Positions 18,147-28,870 of a stretch of 64,000 nt of DNA are shown one piece after another (the first letter of the stretch is position 1; each line of letters begins with the position of its first letter). Source of the DNA: Bradyrhizobium guangxiense (GTDB taxonomy: Bacteria > Pseudomonadota > Alphaproteobacteria > Rhizobiales > Xanthobacteraceae). The translations under genes and the position numbers were made by a program. Location: positions 4,308,501-4,372,500 of the forward strand of contig NZ_CP022219.1 in the NCBI RefSeq assembly GCF_004114915.1, read 5' to 3'. The notes beneath the pieces were generated by a model. That model ran no database searches. It was not told the DNA's origin and worked only from the letters and a program-made list of their open reading frames with translations.

Positions 18147-19340
18147 TCAATGCTCCTCGGCCTCCACCGGCGCCGATCCCAGCGACACCGACTCCCACAC
18201 CGCGACCACGATCATGATCACGCTGGTCGCCACCGACAGCCAGAGCGGCGACAGCTCGGCGGCGAACCACCACAGCACCGCGAGCGCGATGATGCCGATG
18301 CCGTGCGAGAGCTGGAGGAAGCCCCGGACAGAGTGCTTGAACAGGATGGTGCCGACCAGAAACACCAGCGGGCCACCGATCGTGCTCAGAACCGTCCTGA
18401 CATCGGAATGGCCGGTCGGATGCTTCAACACCAGCTCGTCCGACACCGCAGTCAGGATGATGCCGGCGACGATGGGCAGGTGCAGATAGGTGTAGGCGAG
18501 CCGCGCCAGACGGCCGGATTCGGCGGATTTCGAGATCCATTCGGATCCGGCTTCCGCGCCCTTGTGGAAATAGACCCACCACATCGCGATGCTGCCGACC
18601 AGCGCCGAGACGAAGGCCAGGATGTTGGCCGCGGTCCATTCCAGCTCGGCGAAGGTCGCGCCGTTGACGACGACGGCCTCGCCGAGCGCAATGATGACGA
18701 ACAGGGAGCAGCGCTCGGCCATGTGGCCGCCTTCGACGGCCCAGGCCTCGATCGAGGAGAAGCCGAGCCTGGGGACCCAGAAGCGGGCCGCCGGCGAGAT
18801 GTATTCGATCGTCAGGGCAGCGACCCAGAACCACAGGCGCGCCTCGTCATGGGCGAGGCCGCCGAGGATCCAGAAGATCGCGGAGACGGAGAGCCAGGCC
18901 AGGATGCGGATCGCGTTGTGCCGCACCAAGGTCTGATGCACCGGCGTCGCGAACAGCCAGAACGCGGTGCGCCCGACCTGCATGGTCGCGTAGGCGATGG
19001 CGAACCACAGTCCACGCCCTTCGAACGCCGTCGGAATCGTGGTCGACAGTACGAGGCCGCCCAGCATCATCGAGAACAGCAGGAGGCGGACCGGCGTCAG
19101 ATCGGGATTGAGCCAGTTGGTGACCCAGGCGGTGTAGACCCACACCCACCACACCGCGAGAAACAGCACCGCGACATGCGCCGCGCCGAGCGGCGTGAAA
19201 TGGTGCAGCAGCGTGTGCGACACCTGCGTGACGGCAAAGACGAAGACAAGGTCGAAGAACAGCTCGGCATTGGTGACGCGGCTGTGCTGGTTCGGCGTGA
19301 TGACGCGGAACATCGCGCCGCGCGGATTGTCCGCAGCCAT
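18147..19340 (-). CDS. LtrA-family (low temperature requirement A) membrane protein
   Basis: 397 residues with about ten to eleven hydrophobic segments. The N-terminal VTNAELFFDLVFVFAVTQVSH is the LtrA hallmark, and SLFVIIALGEAVVV lies in the middle. The family was named from a Listeria cold-growth mutant; its molecular role is unknown. It sits between the repeat pair and bolA and is transcribed toward the repeats. Confidence 0.9.
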   Translation of the reverse strand: MAADNPRGAMFRVITPNQHSRVTNAELFFDLVFVFAVTQVSHTLLHHFTPLGAAHVAVLFLAVWWVWVYTAWVTNWLNPDLTPVRLLLFSMMLGGLVLSTTIPTAFEGRGLWFAIAYATMQVGRTAFWLFATPVHQTLVRHNAIRILAWLSVSAIFWILGGLAHDEARLWFWVAALTIEYISPAARFWVPRLGFSSIEAWAVEGGHMAERCSLFVIIALGEAVVVNGATFAELEWTAANILAFVSALVGSIAMWWVYFHKGAEAGSEWISKSAESGRLARLAYTYLHLPIVAGIILTAVSDELVLKHPTGHSDVRTVLSTIGGPLVFLVGTILFKHSVRGFLQLSHGIGIIALAVLWWFAAELSPLWLSVATSVIMIVVAVWESVSLGSAPVEAEEH

Positions 19341-19366
19341 CCTCGGCCCCCGTCGCGCTGGTCAGA

Positions 19367-19603
19367 TCAGGTACCAGGTACCCCGGTTTGCAGCGCCAGT
19401 GCATGCAGCACGCCGCCCATCTGGCCGCGCAGGGACTGGTAGACGATCTGGTGCTGCTGGACGCGGGACTTGCCGCGGAAGGATTCCGAGATCACGGTCG
19501 CGGCATAGTGATCGCCGTCGCCGGCGAGGTCACGGATGGTCACCTCGGCATCGGGGATCGCCGCCTTGATCATCGCCTCGATATCGTGGGCGTCCATGGG
19601 CAT
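19367..19603 (-). CDS. bolA: BolA-family protein
   Basis: 78 residues from the ATG at 19603, which has GAGGAG 10 nt upstream; a second ATG at 19597 is also possible. The BolA core is clear: DAEVTIRDLAGDGDHYAATV, with SFRGKSRVQQHQIVYQSL and HALALQT. BolA proteins bind Fe-S clusters together with CGFS glutaredoxins. The partner grxD lies at 15066-15392 on the same strand, separated by ltrA and egtBD. Confidence 0.93.
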   Translation of the reverse strand: MPMDAHDIEAMIKAAIPDAEVTIRDLAGDGDHYAATVISESFRGKSRVQQHQIVYQSLRGQMGGVLHALALQTGVPGT

Positions 19604-19814
19604 TCGGGTCGTGCTCCTCATTCGGCTGCACAGCAGCCTCGTCGTCGAATCGCTTGCCGGGTCCCGATCTGAAAAGCCAGACTTGCCGGCGGAGGCAAAC
19701 TTAGCGTGAACGGCCTTCTACGTCACGCTTTCCGGCACTATATCCCTGATCCCATCAGGATAAAGGCACGACAAAGTGCCGCGCGCGGCAGATCGATCGA
19801 AAAGGCGTGAAATC

Positions 19815-20174
19815 ATGAAGCTTCCAGGGCCCGACCACCCGATCACCATCACCCCCAACCCGAGGCGCGTCCGCGTCACGGCGGGCGACATCGTGATCGC
19901 CGAGACCAGCAAGGCGCTGACCTTAAAGGAGGCCAGATATCCGGCAGTGCAATATGTGCCGCGGGAGGACACCAACATGGCCCTGCTGGAACGGACCGAC
20001 CGCGTCACCCACTGTCCCTACAAGGGGGACGCGAGCTATTACAGCGTCAAGGCCGGCGGCAAGACGCTGGACAATGCGATCTGGACCTACGAGACCCCGT
20101 TCCCCGCGATGACCGAGATTTCGGGCCATCTGGCGTTTTATCCGGACAAGGTGAAGATCGAGGAAGTGGGGTAG
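19815..20174 (+). CDS. DUF427-domain protein
   Basis: 119 residues. Typical DUF427: HPITITPNPRRVRV, LTLKEARYPAVQYVPRED, THCPYKGDASYYSV and TYETPFPAM. The family fold is a small beta-tent; no reaction is established. AAAGGCGTGA precedes the ATG at 19815. Single gene, followed by an intergenic repeat. Confidence 0.88.
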   Translation: MKLPGPDHPITITPNPRRVRVTAGDIVIAETSKALTLKEARYPAVQYVPREDTNMALLERTDRVTHCPYKGDASYYSVKAGGKTLDNAIWTYETPFPAMTEISGHLAFYPDKVKIEEVG

Positions 20175-20186
20175 CAGCTTCCTTCT

Positions 20187-20276
20187 GTCATGGCCGGGTT
20201 TATTCCGGCCATCCACGTTCTTGGTTGCCGCAGGTAAGAAAGCGCGGATGCCCGGGACAAGCCCGGGCATGACGAC
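20187..20276. repeat. Intergenic palindromic repeat (GTCATGGCCGGG type)
   Basis: Left half GTCATGGCCGGG..CCGGCCATCC and right half GCGGATGCCCGGG..CCCGGGCATGACGAC, each a hairpin. It lies between DUF427 and the convergent DUF1328 gene and may serve as a transcription stop for both. Confidence 0.7.
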
Positions 20277-20298
20277 CGAGCATGTGGGAGCAGCCCGG

Positions 20299-20472
20299 CT
20301 ATGCCCTGAAGATCGTGAGCCCCAAGATCAGCAGCACCAGGAAGATCACGACAAACACGTAGAACAGGAAGCGGGCGACATCGGCGGAGGCGGCCGAAAT
20401 GCCGGTGAAGCCGAGCACGCCGGCCACGATCGAGATCAGCAGGAAGATCAGCGCCCATTTCAGGATCGTCAT
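20299..20472 (-). CDS. DUF1328 small membrane protein
   Basis: 57 residues, two transmembrane helices: [20 protein letters not shown] and [20 protein letters not shown]. This is the UPF0391/DUF1328 family of short inner-membrane proteins, often general-stress linked, function unknown. The start at 20472 follows GGAGCTGGCA. Transcribed divergently from the acyltransferase gene. Confidence 0.88.
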   Translation of the reverse strand: MTILKWALIFLLISIVAGVLGFTGISAASADVARFLFYVFVVIFLVLLILGLTIFRA

Positions 20473-20647
20473 TGCCAGCTCCGAACTGCCGCTTTCTTGC
20501 GGCCCTCGCATCTTTGGCGCTAACTTCGCGGCGCGGACCTGGTTCCTAATGGCGCCAGGGCTGACCTATGGCATAACTGCCCTTGCTGAATCGAGTTCCC
20601 GGCGGCACAGTCCTGTTGGGATCAGGAACGCGATCGGGGCGGCCACG

Positions 20648-21835
20648 ATGACGATGTCACATTCAGCGGCGATCGGCGCAGAGGTGCGTGCCGCGCCGAC
20701 GAGCAAGGCGCGCAATTTGGCGATTGATCGCGCCCGCACCTTCCTGACTCTGGTGGTGCTGCTGCATCACGCGGTGATCCCCTATACTTATTTCGGTCAT
20801 ACCGATCCGAAGTATTTCTTCGGCTTCGACATGATCGTGCTCGCCACCGACAGTTTCTTCATGGCGATGTTCTTCTTCCTGTCGGGACTGTTCGCCTGGT
20901 CCGGCATCGCCCGCAAGGGAGTGCGGAGCTATTTGGCAGATCGCCTGCTTCGCCTTGGCTTACCCTTCGCGATCTGTGCCCTTACGATCATTCCGGTCGC
21001 GTACTACGCGATCTCCCTGCGGCAGCATCCCGAGATCGGCTTTTCGGAATACTGGTGGAATATGGTCACGAAGGGCCCATGGCCGAGCGGGCCGATTTGG
21101 TTCCTTTGGGTCTTGTTCGCCTTCGACCTGGTTGCCTGCCTACTGCACCGGCTGTCGCCCAATCTGCTCGATCCGATCAATCGCCTCTCGCTGCACGGTC
21201 GCCGTCGGCCAGCCGCGTTCTTCGCGGTCATGCTGGCCGTCACTGCGGCTTTCTACATTCCCGGGCGGGTTCACTTCGGACCAAGCAGTTGGTTCGAATT
21301 CGGGCCGTTCTCGGTCCAGCACGGGCGCGTGATGCTCTACGCGACCTACTTCTTTTTCGGTGCCGGGATCGGCGTTGCGCAAATGGATCGGGGGCTGCTC
21401 GCTGTCGACGGCCGCATGGCAAAGGTCAGCTGGGACTGGATGGTACTGGCGATCGTTCCGTATTGCCTCTTGTGGGTGTTGATCTTCATCAAGCGCGAAA
21501 TACTGGGCAACCCGTCGCCGTTGCCGGACTGGTATGAAGCGCTCTATGCCATCTGCTTCACTGTGTTCAGCGTGGCCATCATGTTTCTGATCCTGGCCTT
21601 TTTCCAGAGATTCAAGCAATCAGGCTCAGCCAGGCTGCTCGATCCAATGCAGGGCGACGCGTTCGGAATGTTCCTGGTGCACTATCCGATCGCACTGTGG
21701 CTGCAATACTGGCTGTTCGACTATGACCTGCCGGCGATCGTCAAGGCCACGATCGGGTTTGTACTAACAGTCGCGGCGAGCTGGGCGCTGACGCGAGCGT
21801 TGCGGCAGATCCCGGGCGCGTCGAAGGTGTTGTGA
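20648..21835 (+). CDS. Acyltransferase-3 family membrane protein
   Basis: 395 residues with about ten membrane segments. The N-terminus RNLAIDRARTFLTLVVLLHHAVIPY holds the conserved Arg and His of the acyltransferase-3 (OpgC/OafA) family, which transfers acyl groups to surface glycans. The acceptor cannot be told. The start is uncertain: ATG 20648 (GGGGCGG upstream) or ATG 20654. Convergent with purL, with a repeat between the two stop codons. Confidence 0.82.
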   Translation: MTMSHSAAIGAEVRAAPTSKARNLAIDRARTFLTLVVLLHHAVIPYTYFGHTDPKYFFGFDMIVLATDSFFMAMFFFLSGLFAWSGIARKGVRSYLADRLLRLGLPFAICALTIIPVAYYAISLRQHPEIGFSEYWWNMVTKGPWPSGPIWFLWVLFAFDLVACLLHRLSPNLLDPINRLSLHGRRRPAAFFAVMLAVTAAFYIPGRVHFGPSSWFEFGPFSVQHGRVMLYATYFFFGAGIGVAQMDRGLLAVDGRMAKVSWDWMVLAIVPYCLLWVLIFIKREILGNPSPLPDWYEALYAICFTVFSVAIMFLILAFFQRFKQSGSARLLDPMQGDAFGMFLVHYPIALWLQYWLFDYDLPAIVKATIGFVLTVAASWALTRALRQIPGASKVL

Positions 21836-21845
21836 TTGAGCCGAG

Positions 21846-21923
21846 TCATTCCGGGGCGATGCGTAGCATCGAACCCGGAATCTCGAGATTTCCGGGTTCG
21901 CGCTTTCGCGCGCCCCGGAATGA
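21846..21923. repeat. Intergenic palindromic repeat (TCATTCCGGGGCG type)
   Basis: Terminal TCATTCCGGGGCG and CGCCCCGGAATGA are exact inverted repeats; an inner GAACCCGGAA/TTCCGGGTTC forms a second stem. It fills the gap between the acyltransferase stop and the purL stop, so it may act as a bidirectional terminator. Confidence 0.8.
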
Positions 21924-21925
21924 CC

Positions 21926-24136
21926 TCAGGCCGCCTTTCCGCCCATATACTCCGGCAGCCAGCGCTCGTGCGACGTCCGCAGCGTGTCGATCGTCACAGG
22001 CGCCTCGCCGGCGATCGCGATCGCATCGCCGCCGGTGGTGCCGATCCGCACGCAGGGCACCTCGCAGCCACGCATCTTGGCGAGCACGCGGCCGGCTTCC
22101 GTTTCCGGCACGGTGACGAGATAGCGCGCCTGATCCTCGCCGAACCAATAGGCGTGCGGCACCAGCGCGGGCGGCGCCGCGAGCAGCTTTGCGCCGATGC
22201 CGCTCGCGATCGCCATCTCGGCGAGCGCGATCAAGAGGCCGCCGTCGGAGAGGTCGTGCACGGCGGTGGCGGTGCCCGCGTGGATCATGCCGCGCACGCA
22301 ATCACCGTTGCGCTTCTCGGCGGCGAGATCGACCGGCGGCGGCGCGCCCTCCTCGCGACCGCAGATGTCGCGCAGGTAGACCGACTGGCCGAGCCAGCCA
22401 TGGGTGTCGCCGATCAGGAGGATCGCCTCGCCCTCGGCCTTGAAGGCGAGCGAAGCAGACTTGGTGAAGTCGTCGAGCAGGCCGACGCCGCCGATCGAGG
22501 GCGTGGGCAGGATCGCGCGGCCATTGGTCTCGTTGTAGAGCGAGACGTTGCCGGACACGACCGGGAAGTCCAGCGTGCGGCAGGCTTCCGAAATGCCCTT
22601 CAGGCAGCCGACGAACTGGCCCATGATCTCGGGCCGCTCGGGGTTGCCGAAGTTCAGATTGTCGGTGATCGCGAGCGGCTTGCCGCCGACCGCGGGGATG
22701 TTGCGCCAGGCTTCCGCGACGGCCTGCTTGCCGCCCTCGAACGGATCGGCCTCGCAATAGCGCGGCGTGACGTCCACCGTCAGCGCCAGTCCCTTCGGCC
22801 CGTCCTCAACGCGCACGACGGCGGCATCGCCGCCCGGGCGCTGCATGGTATTGCCGAGAATGACATGGTCGTACTGCTCCCAGACCCAGCGCTTCGAGCA
22901 CATGTCGGGCGTGCCGATCAGCTTCTCCAGCGCCGCGCCGAGGCCCATCGGCGCCGGCACCTCGCGCGCATGCACGACCGGCAGCGCGGCGGACGGGACA
23001 TGCGGGCGATCGTAGACCGGCGCCTCGTCGCCGAGCTCCTTGATCGGCAGATCGGCCATGATGTCGCCGCCATGCTTGACGACGAAACGCTTGCTCGGCG
23101 TGGTGTAGCCGACCACGGCGAAGTCGAGGCCCCACTTCCTGAAGATCGCCTCGGCTTCCTTCTCCTTCTCGGGCTTGAGCACCATGAGCATGCGCTCCTG
23201 GCTCTCCGAGAGCATCATCTCGTAGGCGCTCATGCCGGTCTCGCGGGTCGGCACCGCGTCGAGATCGAGGTCGACGCCGAGGTCGCCCTTGGCGCCCATC
23301 TCGACGGCCGAGCAGGTCAGGCCCGCCGCGCCCATGTCCTGGATCGCGATGACGCAGCCCTTCTCCATGATCTCGAGGCAAGCTTCCAGCAGCAGCTTTT
23401 CGGCGAAGGGATCGCCGACCTGCACGGTCGGGCGCTTCTCCTCGGACTTGTCGTCGAACTCGGCCGAGGCCATCGAGGCGCCGTGGATGCCGTCGCGCCC
23501 CGTCTTGGAGCCGAGATAGACGATCGGCATGTTCACGCCGGAGGCGGCCGCATAGAAGATCTTGTCGGCATCGGCGAGGCCCACCGCCATCGCGTTGACG
23601 AGGATGTTGCCGTCGTAGCGGGTGTGGAAGCGCACCTGGCCGCCCACAGTCGGCACGCCGAAGGAATTGCCGTAGCCGCCGACACCTGCAACCACGCCGG
23701 AGACGAGGTGCCGCGTCTTGGCATGCTCGGGCGCACCGAAGCTCAGCGCGTTCAGGCAGGCGATCGGCCGCGCGCCCATGGTGAAGACGTCGCGCAGGAT
23801 GCCGCCGACGCCGGTGGTCGCGCCCTGATAGGGCTCGATGTAGCTCGGATGGTTGTGGCTCTCCATCTTGAAGACCACGGCCTGGCCGTCGCCGATGTCG
23901 ATCACGCCGGCATTCTCGCCGGGACCCTGGATCACCCAGGGCGCCTTGGTCGGCAGGCCGCGCAGATGGATGCGCGAGGACTTGTACGAGCAGTGCTCGT
24001 TCCACATCGCCGAGAAGATGCCGAGCTCGGTGAAGGTCGGCTCCCGCCCGATCAGCTTCAGGATGCGCTCATACTCGTCGGGCTTGAGCCCGTGGGCGGC
24101 AACCAGTTCGGGGGTGATCTTGGGTTCGTTCTTCAT
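21926..24136 (-). CDS. purL: Phosphoribosylformylglycinamidine synthase subunit PurL
   Basis: 736 residues, the small PurL form that works with PurS and PurQ. It uses ATP and glutamine-derived ammonia to convert FGAR to FGAM in purine synthesis. Seen: [37 protein letters not shown] (split here by one residue in some relatives) and [16 protein letters not shown]. PurQ and PurS are encoded nearby (26833-27534, 28871-29110) but not adjacent. The ribosome site is weak. A long open frame on the opposite strand is a shadow. Confidence 0.97.
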   Translation of the reverse strand: MKNEPKITPELVAAHGLKPDEYERILKLIGREPTFTELGIFSAMWNEHCSYKSSRIHLRGLPTKAPWVIQGPGENAGVIDIGDGQAVVFKMESHNHPSYIEPYQGATTGVGGILRDVFTMGARPIACLNALSFGAPEHAKTRHLVSGVVAGVGGYGNSFGVPTVGGQVRFHTRYDGNILVNAMAVGLADADKIFYAAASGVNMPIVYLGSKTGRDGIHGASMASAEFDDKSEEKRPTVQVGDPFAEKLLLEACLEIMEKGCVIAIQDMGAAGLTCSAVEMGAKGDLGVDLDLDAVPTRETGMSAYEMMLSESQERMLMVLKPEKEKEAEAIFRKWGLDFAVVGYTTPSKRFVVKHGGDIMADLPIKELGDEAPVYDRPHVPSAALPVVHAREVPAPMGLGAALEKLIGTPDMCSKRWVWEQYDHVILGNTMQRPGGDAAVVRVEDGPKGLALTVDVTPRYCEADPFEGGKQAVAEAWRNIPAVGGKPLAITDNLNFGNPERPEIMGQFVGCLKGISEACRTLDFPVVSGNVSLYNETNGRAILPTPSIGGVGLLDDFTKSASLAFKAEGEAILLIGDTHGWLGQSVYLRDICGREEGAPPPVDLAAEKRNGDCVRGMIHAGTATAVHDLSDGGLLIALAEMAIASGIGAKLLAAPPALVPHAYWFGEDQARYLVTVPETEAGRVLAKMRGCEVPCVRIGTTGGDAIAIAGEAPVTIDTLRTSHERWLPEYMGGKAA

Positions 24137-24313
24137 GGATTCGGGGCTTTCGGCGGCGTTTTGCCGTTCTTAGGAAGATCGGAGGGCCGGGAAAAGCCCT
24201 TTGTGGCGCATTTTCCCGCTGTCCCACGTTTTGCGGCAGGGGACTGCGGGAACAGGAATTGCACGGCGCTGACGGATCGGATTTAAGGGCTAAAGACCCG
24301 CAATTGAAGGCCC

Positions 24314-24799
24314 ATGTCATTGCACGAATTGACCAAAGCACCCCCGCCCCGCCGCCCCGACCTCCATGTCGCCACCGAGGGCGAATTTGTGGGCTGGCGG
24401 ACCTGGATTCGCGACAGTTTTGAGTCCCATGTCGGCCCCTTCTGGCACCGGATCGAGGCGGACGGCAGCGTCCGCAGCGCCTTCCGGGTCGAGAAGAAGC
24501 ACCTCAACGGCTCCGGGAACGTCCATGGCGGCTGCTACATGGCCTTCGCCGACTACTCCCTGTTTGCGATCGCCACCCATGTTCTGGACAGCCGGGCGGT
24601 GACGACCAATTTTGCCTGCGAATTCCTCGACGCGGCACGGGAGGGCGAGCTCATCGAATGCGCCGGCGAGGTCACCCGCGCCGGCGGTTCGCTGATCTTC
24701 CTGCGCGGCAAGATGACGTCCGGCGAGCGGCTGCTGCTCACCTTTTCCGGCACGATCAAGCGGATGAAGCGGAAGTCGCTCCCCCAGCCAAACGCATAG
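24314..24799 (+). CDS. PaaI-type hotdog thioesterase
   Basis: 161 residues. The hotdog fold is seen in LNGSGNVHGGCYMAFADYSLFAIA, the usual N-x-x-G-x-x-HGG active-site motif, and in TTNFACEFLDAAREGELIECAGEV. Such enzymes hydrolyse acyl-CoA thioesters; the substrate is unknown. It starts 177 bp from the divergent purL start and is followed by a DMT transporter on the same strand. Confidence 0.88.
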   Translation: MSLHELTKAPPPRRPDLHVATEGEFVGWRTWIRDSFESHVGPFWHRIEADGSVRSAFRVEKKHLNGSGNVHGGCYMAFADYSLFAIATHVLDSRAVTTNFACEFLDAAREGELIECAGEVTRAGGSLIFLRGKMTSGERLLLTFSGTIKRMKRKSLPQPNA

Positions 24800-24874
24800 C
24801 TCGGCGCCTTCCCTTTTTGCGCCCTCTCGCCCACAGTCTGGGCAAGCGCTTGTGCGCCGGGGAGCAGGAACAAG

Positions 24875-25840
24875 GTGCCGCAGAGCACGTCGTCGAGGGG
24901 TCGCACAGCGGCCTCCGCAGCATCGCCGTTGCCGTCCATGCCCGCCGCAGGCGCGCGCAACTGGCGCGATTATGCGCTGCTGCTCGCTCTCGCCTGCTGC
25001 TGGAGCTCGACCTATCCGCTGGCCAAGCTCGCGCTTCCCACCATCCCGCCCATCACCTTCATCTCGGCCCGCTCGCTGATCGCGGCCGCCTTCCTGTTCG
25101 CGATCCTGTGGATGCGCGGCATCAGGGTCCCGACCGATGCCAAGACCTGGAAATTGTTCGCGGCCCAGCAGCTGATCAACTCGACCTTCCCGTTCCTGAT
25201 CATCACCTGGTCGCAGCAATATGTGCCGGCATCGAACACGGTGGTGCTGGCCTCGACGACGCCGATCTTCGCCTTCCTGATCCCCTCGCTGGTCACGCGG
25301 CACGAGCCGGCAACGCTGCTCAAGCTCGCCGGTGCGATCCTCGGCCTTGCCGGCACCGTCGCCATCGTCGGCCTCGACGCGCTGCGCGGCTTTGGCAGCG
25401 AGATCGTGGCGGAGATCGCGATCCTGCTCGCCACCATCTCCTTCGCGTGCGCGACGATCTTCGGCTTGCGGCTCTCCGAGTACGACCCGATGGTGGTGGC
25501 GGCCGGTTCGCTCTTGTTCGGTGGTCTCGTGCTGCTGCCGCCCGCGCTGATCATCGACCAGCCCTGGACGCTGCACCCGACTCCAACTGCGATCGTGGCC
25601 ACGATCGTCATGGGCATTGTCTCCAGCGCTCTCGGCCTGATGCTGTTCTACGTCTGCCTTGGCCGGCTCGGCACGTTGACGACGAACGCGCAAGGCTATT
25701 TGCGCATCCCGATCGGCGTCGGGCTGTCGGTGCTGCTGCTCGGCGAGAGCGTGCCGTCAAACTTGGCGCTGGGCCTGCTGCTGGTCATGGCCGGCGTCGC
25801 GGCGATGACGGTGCCGGCGGAGCGGCTGAAGTGGCGCTAG
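24875..25840 (+). CDS. DMT-superfamily (EamA) transporter
   Basis: 321 residues with ten predicted helices in two EamA repeats (about 30-160 and 170-315). The hallmark WSSTYPLAKLALPTIPPITFISAR is at the first helix. The family exports or takes up metabolites such as amino acids; the cargo is unknown. The start is a GTG at 24875 with GGAG ten bases upstream; an ATG at 24938 would begin closer to the first helix but has no ribosome site. Confidence 0.85.
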   Translation: MPQSTSSRGRTAASAASPLPSMPAAGARNWRDYALLLALACCWSSTYPLAKLALPTIPPITFISARSLIAAAFLFAILWMRGIRVPTDAKTWKLFAAQQLINSTFPFLIITWSQQYVPASNTVVLASTTPIFAFLIPSLVTRHEPATLLKLAGAILGLAGTVAIVGLDALRGFGSEIVAEIAILLATISFACATIFGLRLSEYDPMVVAAGSLLFGGLVLLPPALIIDQPWTLHPTPTAIVATIVMGIVSSALGLMLFYVCLGRLGTLTTNAQGYLRIPIGVGLSVLLLGESVPSNLALGLLLVMAGVAAMTVPAERLKWR

Positions 25841-25852
25841 CGCGACCCGTAA

Positions 25853-26836
25853 CTACTTGGCGTCGTCCGCCAGCATCTTCCGGTACTTCTCGACATCGCG
25901 CGTCACGAGCTGCTGCAGCAGCTCCGGCGCGTGCTCGTTGGCATCGGGCGCGACGGTCGACAGGTCGGCGAAGCGCTTCTTCACCGCCTCGGTCTCGACG
26001 GCGGTGCGCGCGGCGGCGTTCAGCTTCGCGATCACAGCCGGCGGTGTGCCCTTGGGCGCGAACAGGCCGTTCCAGCCCTGCGCCTCGAACTCGGGCAGCC
26101 CCGCTTCCGCCGAGGTCGGCAGATCCGGCAGCGTGGCGAGCCGAACGGTCGAGCCGACCACGAGGCCCTTCACCAACTTCTCGTTGATCGACTGCGAGAC
26201 CGAGGCGGCCGCATCGCAGACGCCGTCGATCTGGCTGCCGACCGCGTCGGTGAGCGCGGGTGCCGCGCCGCGATAGCCGACCAGCGTCGCGTCGATCCCG
26301 GCGGCGGTGACGCTCTTGCAGATCAGATAGTTCGAGGAGCCGACGCCGGCATGGCCGAGATTGATCTTGCCCGGATTGGCCTTGGCATAGGCGATGAACT
26401 CCTTGAGGTCCTTCGCCGGAAAGTCCTTGCGCAGCGCGATGATGCCGAACGTCTTCGCCACCATGGCGATCGGCACGAACGAGTCCGGCGTGAACGGCAG
26501 CTTCGGATAGATCGTGTAGGTCGCGGCATTGGTGCCGGCATTGCCGATCGCGATGGTGTAGCCGTCGGGCTCGGCGCGGGAGGCGCGCGCCAGCGCGGTC
26601 GAGCCGCCGGCGCCGGCAACGTTCTCGATCACGATGGTCTGGCCGAGCGCGATGCCCATCTGCTCGGCCACCGCGCGCGCGATCACGTCCGAGGTGCCGC
26701 CGGCCGCGAACGGCACGATCATGGTGATCGGACGCTTGGGGAAATCCTGCGCGAATGCGCCAGTTACGAGCGAAAATGACGCGAGCGACAGCGCTGCGAT
26801 TGTGGCGAGAGACCGCCTCAGCCCGAACGAGATCAC
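25853..26836 (-). CDS. Tripartite tricarboxylate transporter substrate-binding protein (Bug family)
   Basis: 327 residues. A signal peptide ([14 protein letters not shown]) precedes the Bug fold: [23 protein letters not shown] at the N-terminus is diagnostic, with [19 protein letters not shown] in the middle. Bug proteins bind carboxylates in the periplasm. The start is a GTG whose GTGA overlaps the purQ stop by 4 bp, so it is translationally coupled to a purine gene. No TctA or TctB membrane subunits are nearby. It may be an orphan receptor. Confidence 0.88.
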   Translation of the reverse strand: MISFGLRRSLATIAALSLASFSLVTGAFAQDFPKRPITMIVPFAAGGTSDVIARAVAEQMGIALGQTIVIENVAGAGGSTALARASRAEPDGYTIAIGNAGTNAATYTIYPKLPFTPDSFVPIAMVAKTFGIIALRKDFPAKDLKEFIAYAKANPGKINLGHAGVGSSNYLICKSVTAAGIDATLVGYRGAAPALTDAVGSQIDGVCDAAASVSQSINEKLVKGLVVGSTVRLATLPDLPTSAEAGLPEFEAQGWNGLFAPKGTPPAVIAKLNAAARTAVETEAVKKRFADLSTVAPDANEHAPELLQQLVTRDVEKYRKMLADDAK

Positions 26837-27534
26837 GCGGCGTTTTCCAGGTGCTGGGCGAGGCCGGCGAACAGGCCGCGGCCGTCGGTGCAGCCCATGA
26901 TGTCTTCGACGTGATTCTCCGGATGCGGCATCATGCCGAGCACGTTGCCCTTGTCGTTGACGATGCCGGCGATCGAATGTGCCGCGCCGTTGATGTTGTT
27001 GAAATCGTCGACTTCGCCGGCGGCGGAGCAATAGCGATAGAGCCCCCGCCCCTCGCCTTCGAGCCGCTTGATGGTCTCGTCATCCGCCTCGTAATTGCCC
27101 TCGCCATGGGCGACGGGCACGCGGATCACCTGGCCGGCATTGTAGCCGCGAGTGAATGGCGTGTCGGATCGCTCGACGCGCAGGTGCACGTCGCGGCAGA
27201 TGAATTTCAGCCGCGCATTGCGCATCAACACACCCGGCAGGAGGCCGGACTCGCATAGGATCTGGAAACCGTTGCAGACGCCGAGCACGAGGCCGCCCTT
27301 GGCCGCGTAGTCGCGCACAGCATCCATCACCGGTGCACGTGCCGCGATGGCGCCGCAGCGCAAATAGTCGCCGTAGGAGAAGCCGCCCGGCACCACCACG
27401 AGATCGGTCCCCGCAGGCAGCGAGGTCTCGGCGTGCCACACCATCGCGGGCTCGCTGCCGGAGATCAGCCTCAGCGCCCGCGCCATGTCGCGCTCGCGGT
27501 TGATTCCGGGAAAGACGAGGATGGCGGCTTTCAT
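26833..27534 (-). CDS. purQ: Phosphoribosylformylglycinamidine synthase subunit PurQ
   Basis: 233 residues. The class I glutamine amidotransferase that supplies ammonia to PurL. The N-terminus [20 protein letters not shown], the nucleophile Cys in [10 protein letters not shown] and the catalytic His in [10 protein letters not shown] are seen. The start at 27534 follows GGAACCTCTGCC. The Bug-family gene downstream overlaps its stop. The usual neighbour purS is on the far side of the plus-strand corA gene. Confidence 0.97.
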   Translation of the reverse strand: MKAAILVFPGINRERDMARALRLISGSEPAMVWHAETSLPAGTDLVVVPGGFSYGDYLRCGAIAARAPVMDAVRDYAAKGGLVLGVCNGFQILCESGLLPGVLMRNARLKFICRDVHLRVERSDTPFTRGYNAGQVIRVPVAHGEGNYEADDETIKRLEGEGRGLYRYCSAAGEVDDFNNINGAAHSIAGIVNDKGNVLGMMPHPENHVEDIMGCTDGRGLFAGLAQHLENAA

Positions 27535-27695
27535 GGCAGAGGTTCCGATGGTGGCGGGAATCGGGCTGGCCAAAGGGCCAATTCGCCAGGAGACATAGCC
27601 ATTTGACGGGAATTTTACCAGTGCTAGCCTTGCCGAGCGGCCTTGTACACAGGCCATAGCCACGGACTTTGCCGATCTTGCCCGGGATTGAAGCC

Positions 27696-28712
27696 ATGAA
27701 CGTCCCGTCGCTCCCCACATCCTCCTCCGAGCCGGTGTCCGCCGAGGGCGTCGTCGCGGCCGGCGCCTATGTCGACGGCCGGCGCGTCGCCAATATCGCC
27801 ATCAGCGAGGCCTCGAGCTGGCGAGCCAAGCCCGGCCACGTGGTCTGGATCGGCCTGCACGAGCCGGACATGGCACTGCTCGGCGCGGTGCAGAAGCAAT
27901 TCGACCTGCACGACCTCGCGATCGAGGACGCCAACCACGCCCATCAGCGGCCCAAGATCGAGCAATATGGCGAAGCTCTCTTCATCGTCGCGCGCACCGC
28001 GCAATTGATCGAGGGCCGGATCGCCTTCGGCGAGACGCACATTTTCGTCGGCGAAGGTTATCTCGTCTCCGTGCGCCACGGCGCCTCGACCTCCTACACA
28101 CCGGTGCGAGAGCGCTGCGAAAGCTGTCCGCGGGCGCTCGCGCGCGGCGAGGACTACATCCTCTATGCGATCCTCGACTTCATCGTCGACAATTACTCGC
28201 CCGTGCTCGAAAGCATCCAAGACGAGGTCGAGGGTATCGAGGACGACGTGCTCTCCAAGCCGATCAGCAGGGCGCAGATCGAGCGGCTCTACATGCTGCG
28301 CCGCGACCTGTTGCGGCTCCGGACCGCGATCGGCCCGTTGGTGGAGGTCTGTCGCCGGCTGGAGCATGACGAGCTGTCGATGGTGCGGCAGGCGATGCAG
28401 CCGCTGTTCCGCGACGTCACCGACCACGTCCGCAACATTCAGGAGCGCATCGATTCCATGCGCGAGGTGCTGGCCTTCGCCTTCGAGGCGAGCTTGCTGG
28501 TCGGCCAGGCGCAGGAGACGGCGGTGTCGAAGAAGCTCGCCTCCTGGCTTGCAATCATCGCCATTCCGACCGCGCTTGCCGGCATCTACGGCATGAACTT
28601 CAAGCACATGCCGGAGCTGGAATGGGAGTACGGCTACTACATGCTACTCGGCGTGATGCTGACGGCGTGCGGTGCGCTGTACTGGCGTTTCCGCAGCGCC
28701 GGATGGCTGTGA
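27696..28712 (+). CDS. corA: CorA-family magnesium/cobalt transporter
   Basis: 338 residues. The large soluble domain is followed by two C-terminal helices; the pore signature YGMNF ends helix 1. Known members are pentameric channels for Mg2+ and Co2+ in the inner membrane. The motif [20 protein letters not shown] is typical of the cytoplasmic funnel. The gene lies on the plus strand between purQ and purS and so splits the purine genes. Confidence 0.93.
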   Translation: MNVPSLPTSSSEPVSAEGVVAAGAYVDGRRVANIAISEASSWRAKPGHVVWIGLHEPDMALLGAVQKQFDLHDLAIEDANHAHQRPKIEQYGEALFIVARTAQLIEGRIAFGETHIFVGEGYLVSVRHGASTSYTPVRERCESCPRALARGEDYILYAILDFIVDNYSPVLESIQDEVEGIEDDVLSKPISRAQIERLYMLRRDLLRLRTAIGPLVEVCRRLEHDELSMVRQAMQPLFRDVTDHVRNIQERIDSMREVLAFAFEASLLVGQAQETAVSKKLASWLAIIAIPTALAGIYGMNFKHMPELEWEYGYYMLLGVMLTACGALYWRFRSAGWL

Positions 28713-28750
28713 GCGCGGGGCAGTCAACAACATCGTCTTGACCACAAGAC

Positions 28751-28863
28751 CCTCATGGCGAGAGGCGCGTAAGCGCCGTCTCGAACCATGCAGGCCCGGC
28801 TTCGACACCTCGGCCCTCATCCTTCGACACGCGCGCGAAGTGTGCGCTCCTCAGCATGAGGAG
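28751..28863. repeat. Composite intergenic palindromic repeat
   Basis: Two half-elements: 28751-28792 (CCTCATGGCGAGAGGCGCGTAA.. ending TCTCGAACCATGC) and 28816-28863 (CTCATCCTTCGACACGC.. ending CTCCTCAGCATGAGGAG). Same family as the inverted pair at 17982-18122. It lies between the convergent ends of corA and purS. Confidence 0.75.
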
Positions 28864-28870
28864 CGACAGC

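Noticed and set aside
21836..24286. 816-codon open frame on the plus strand
   Set aside because: It lies opposite purL over its full length, is rich in Arg, His and Ala, and has no family motif. High GC creates such antisense frames.
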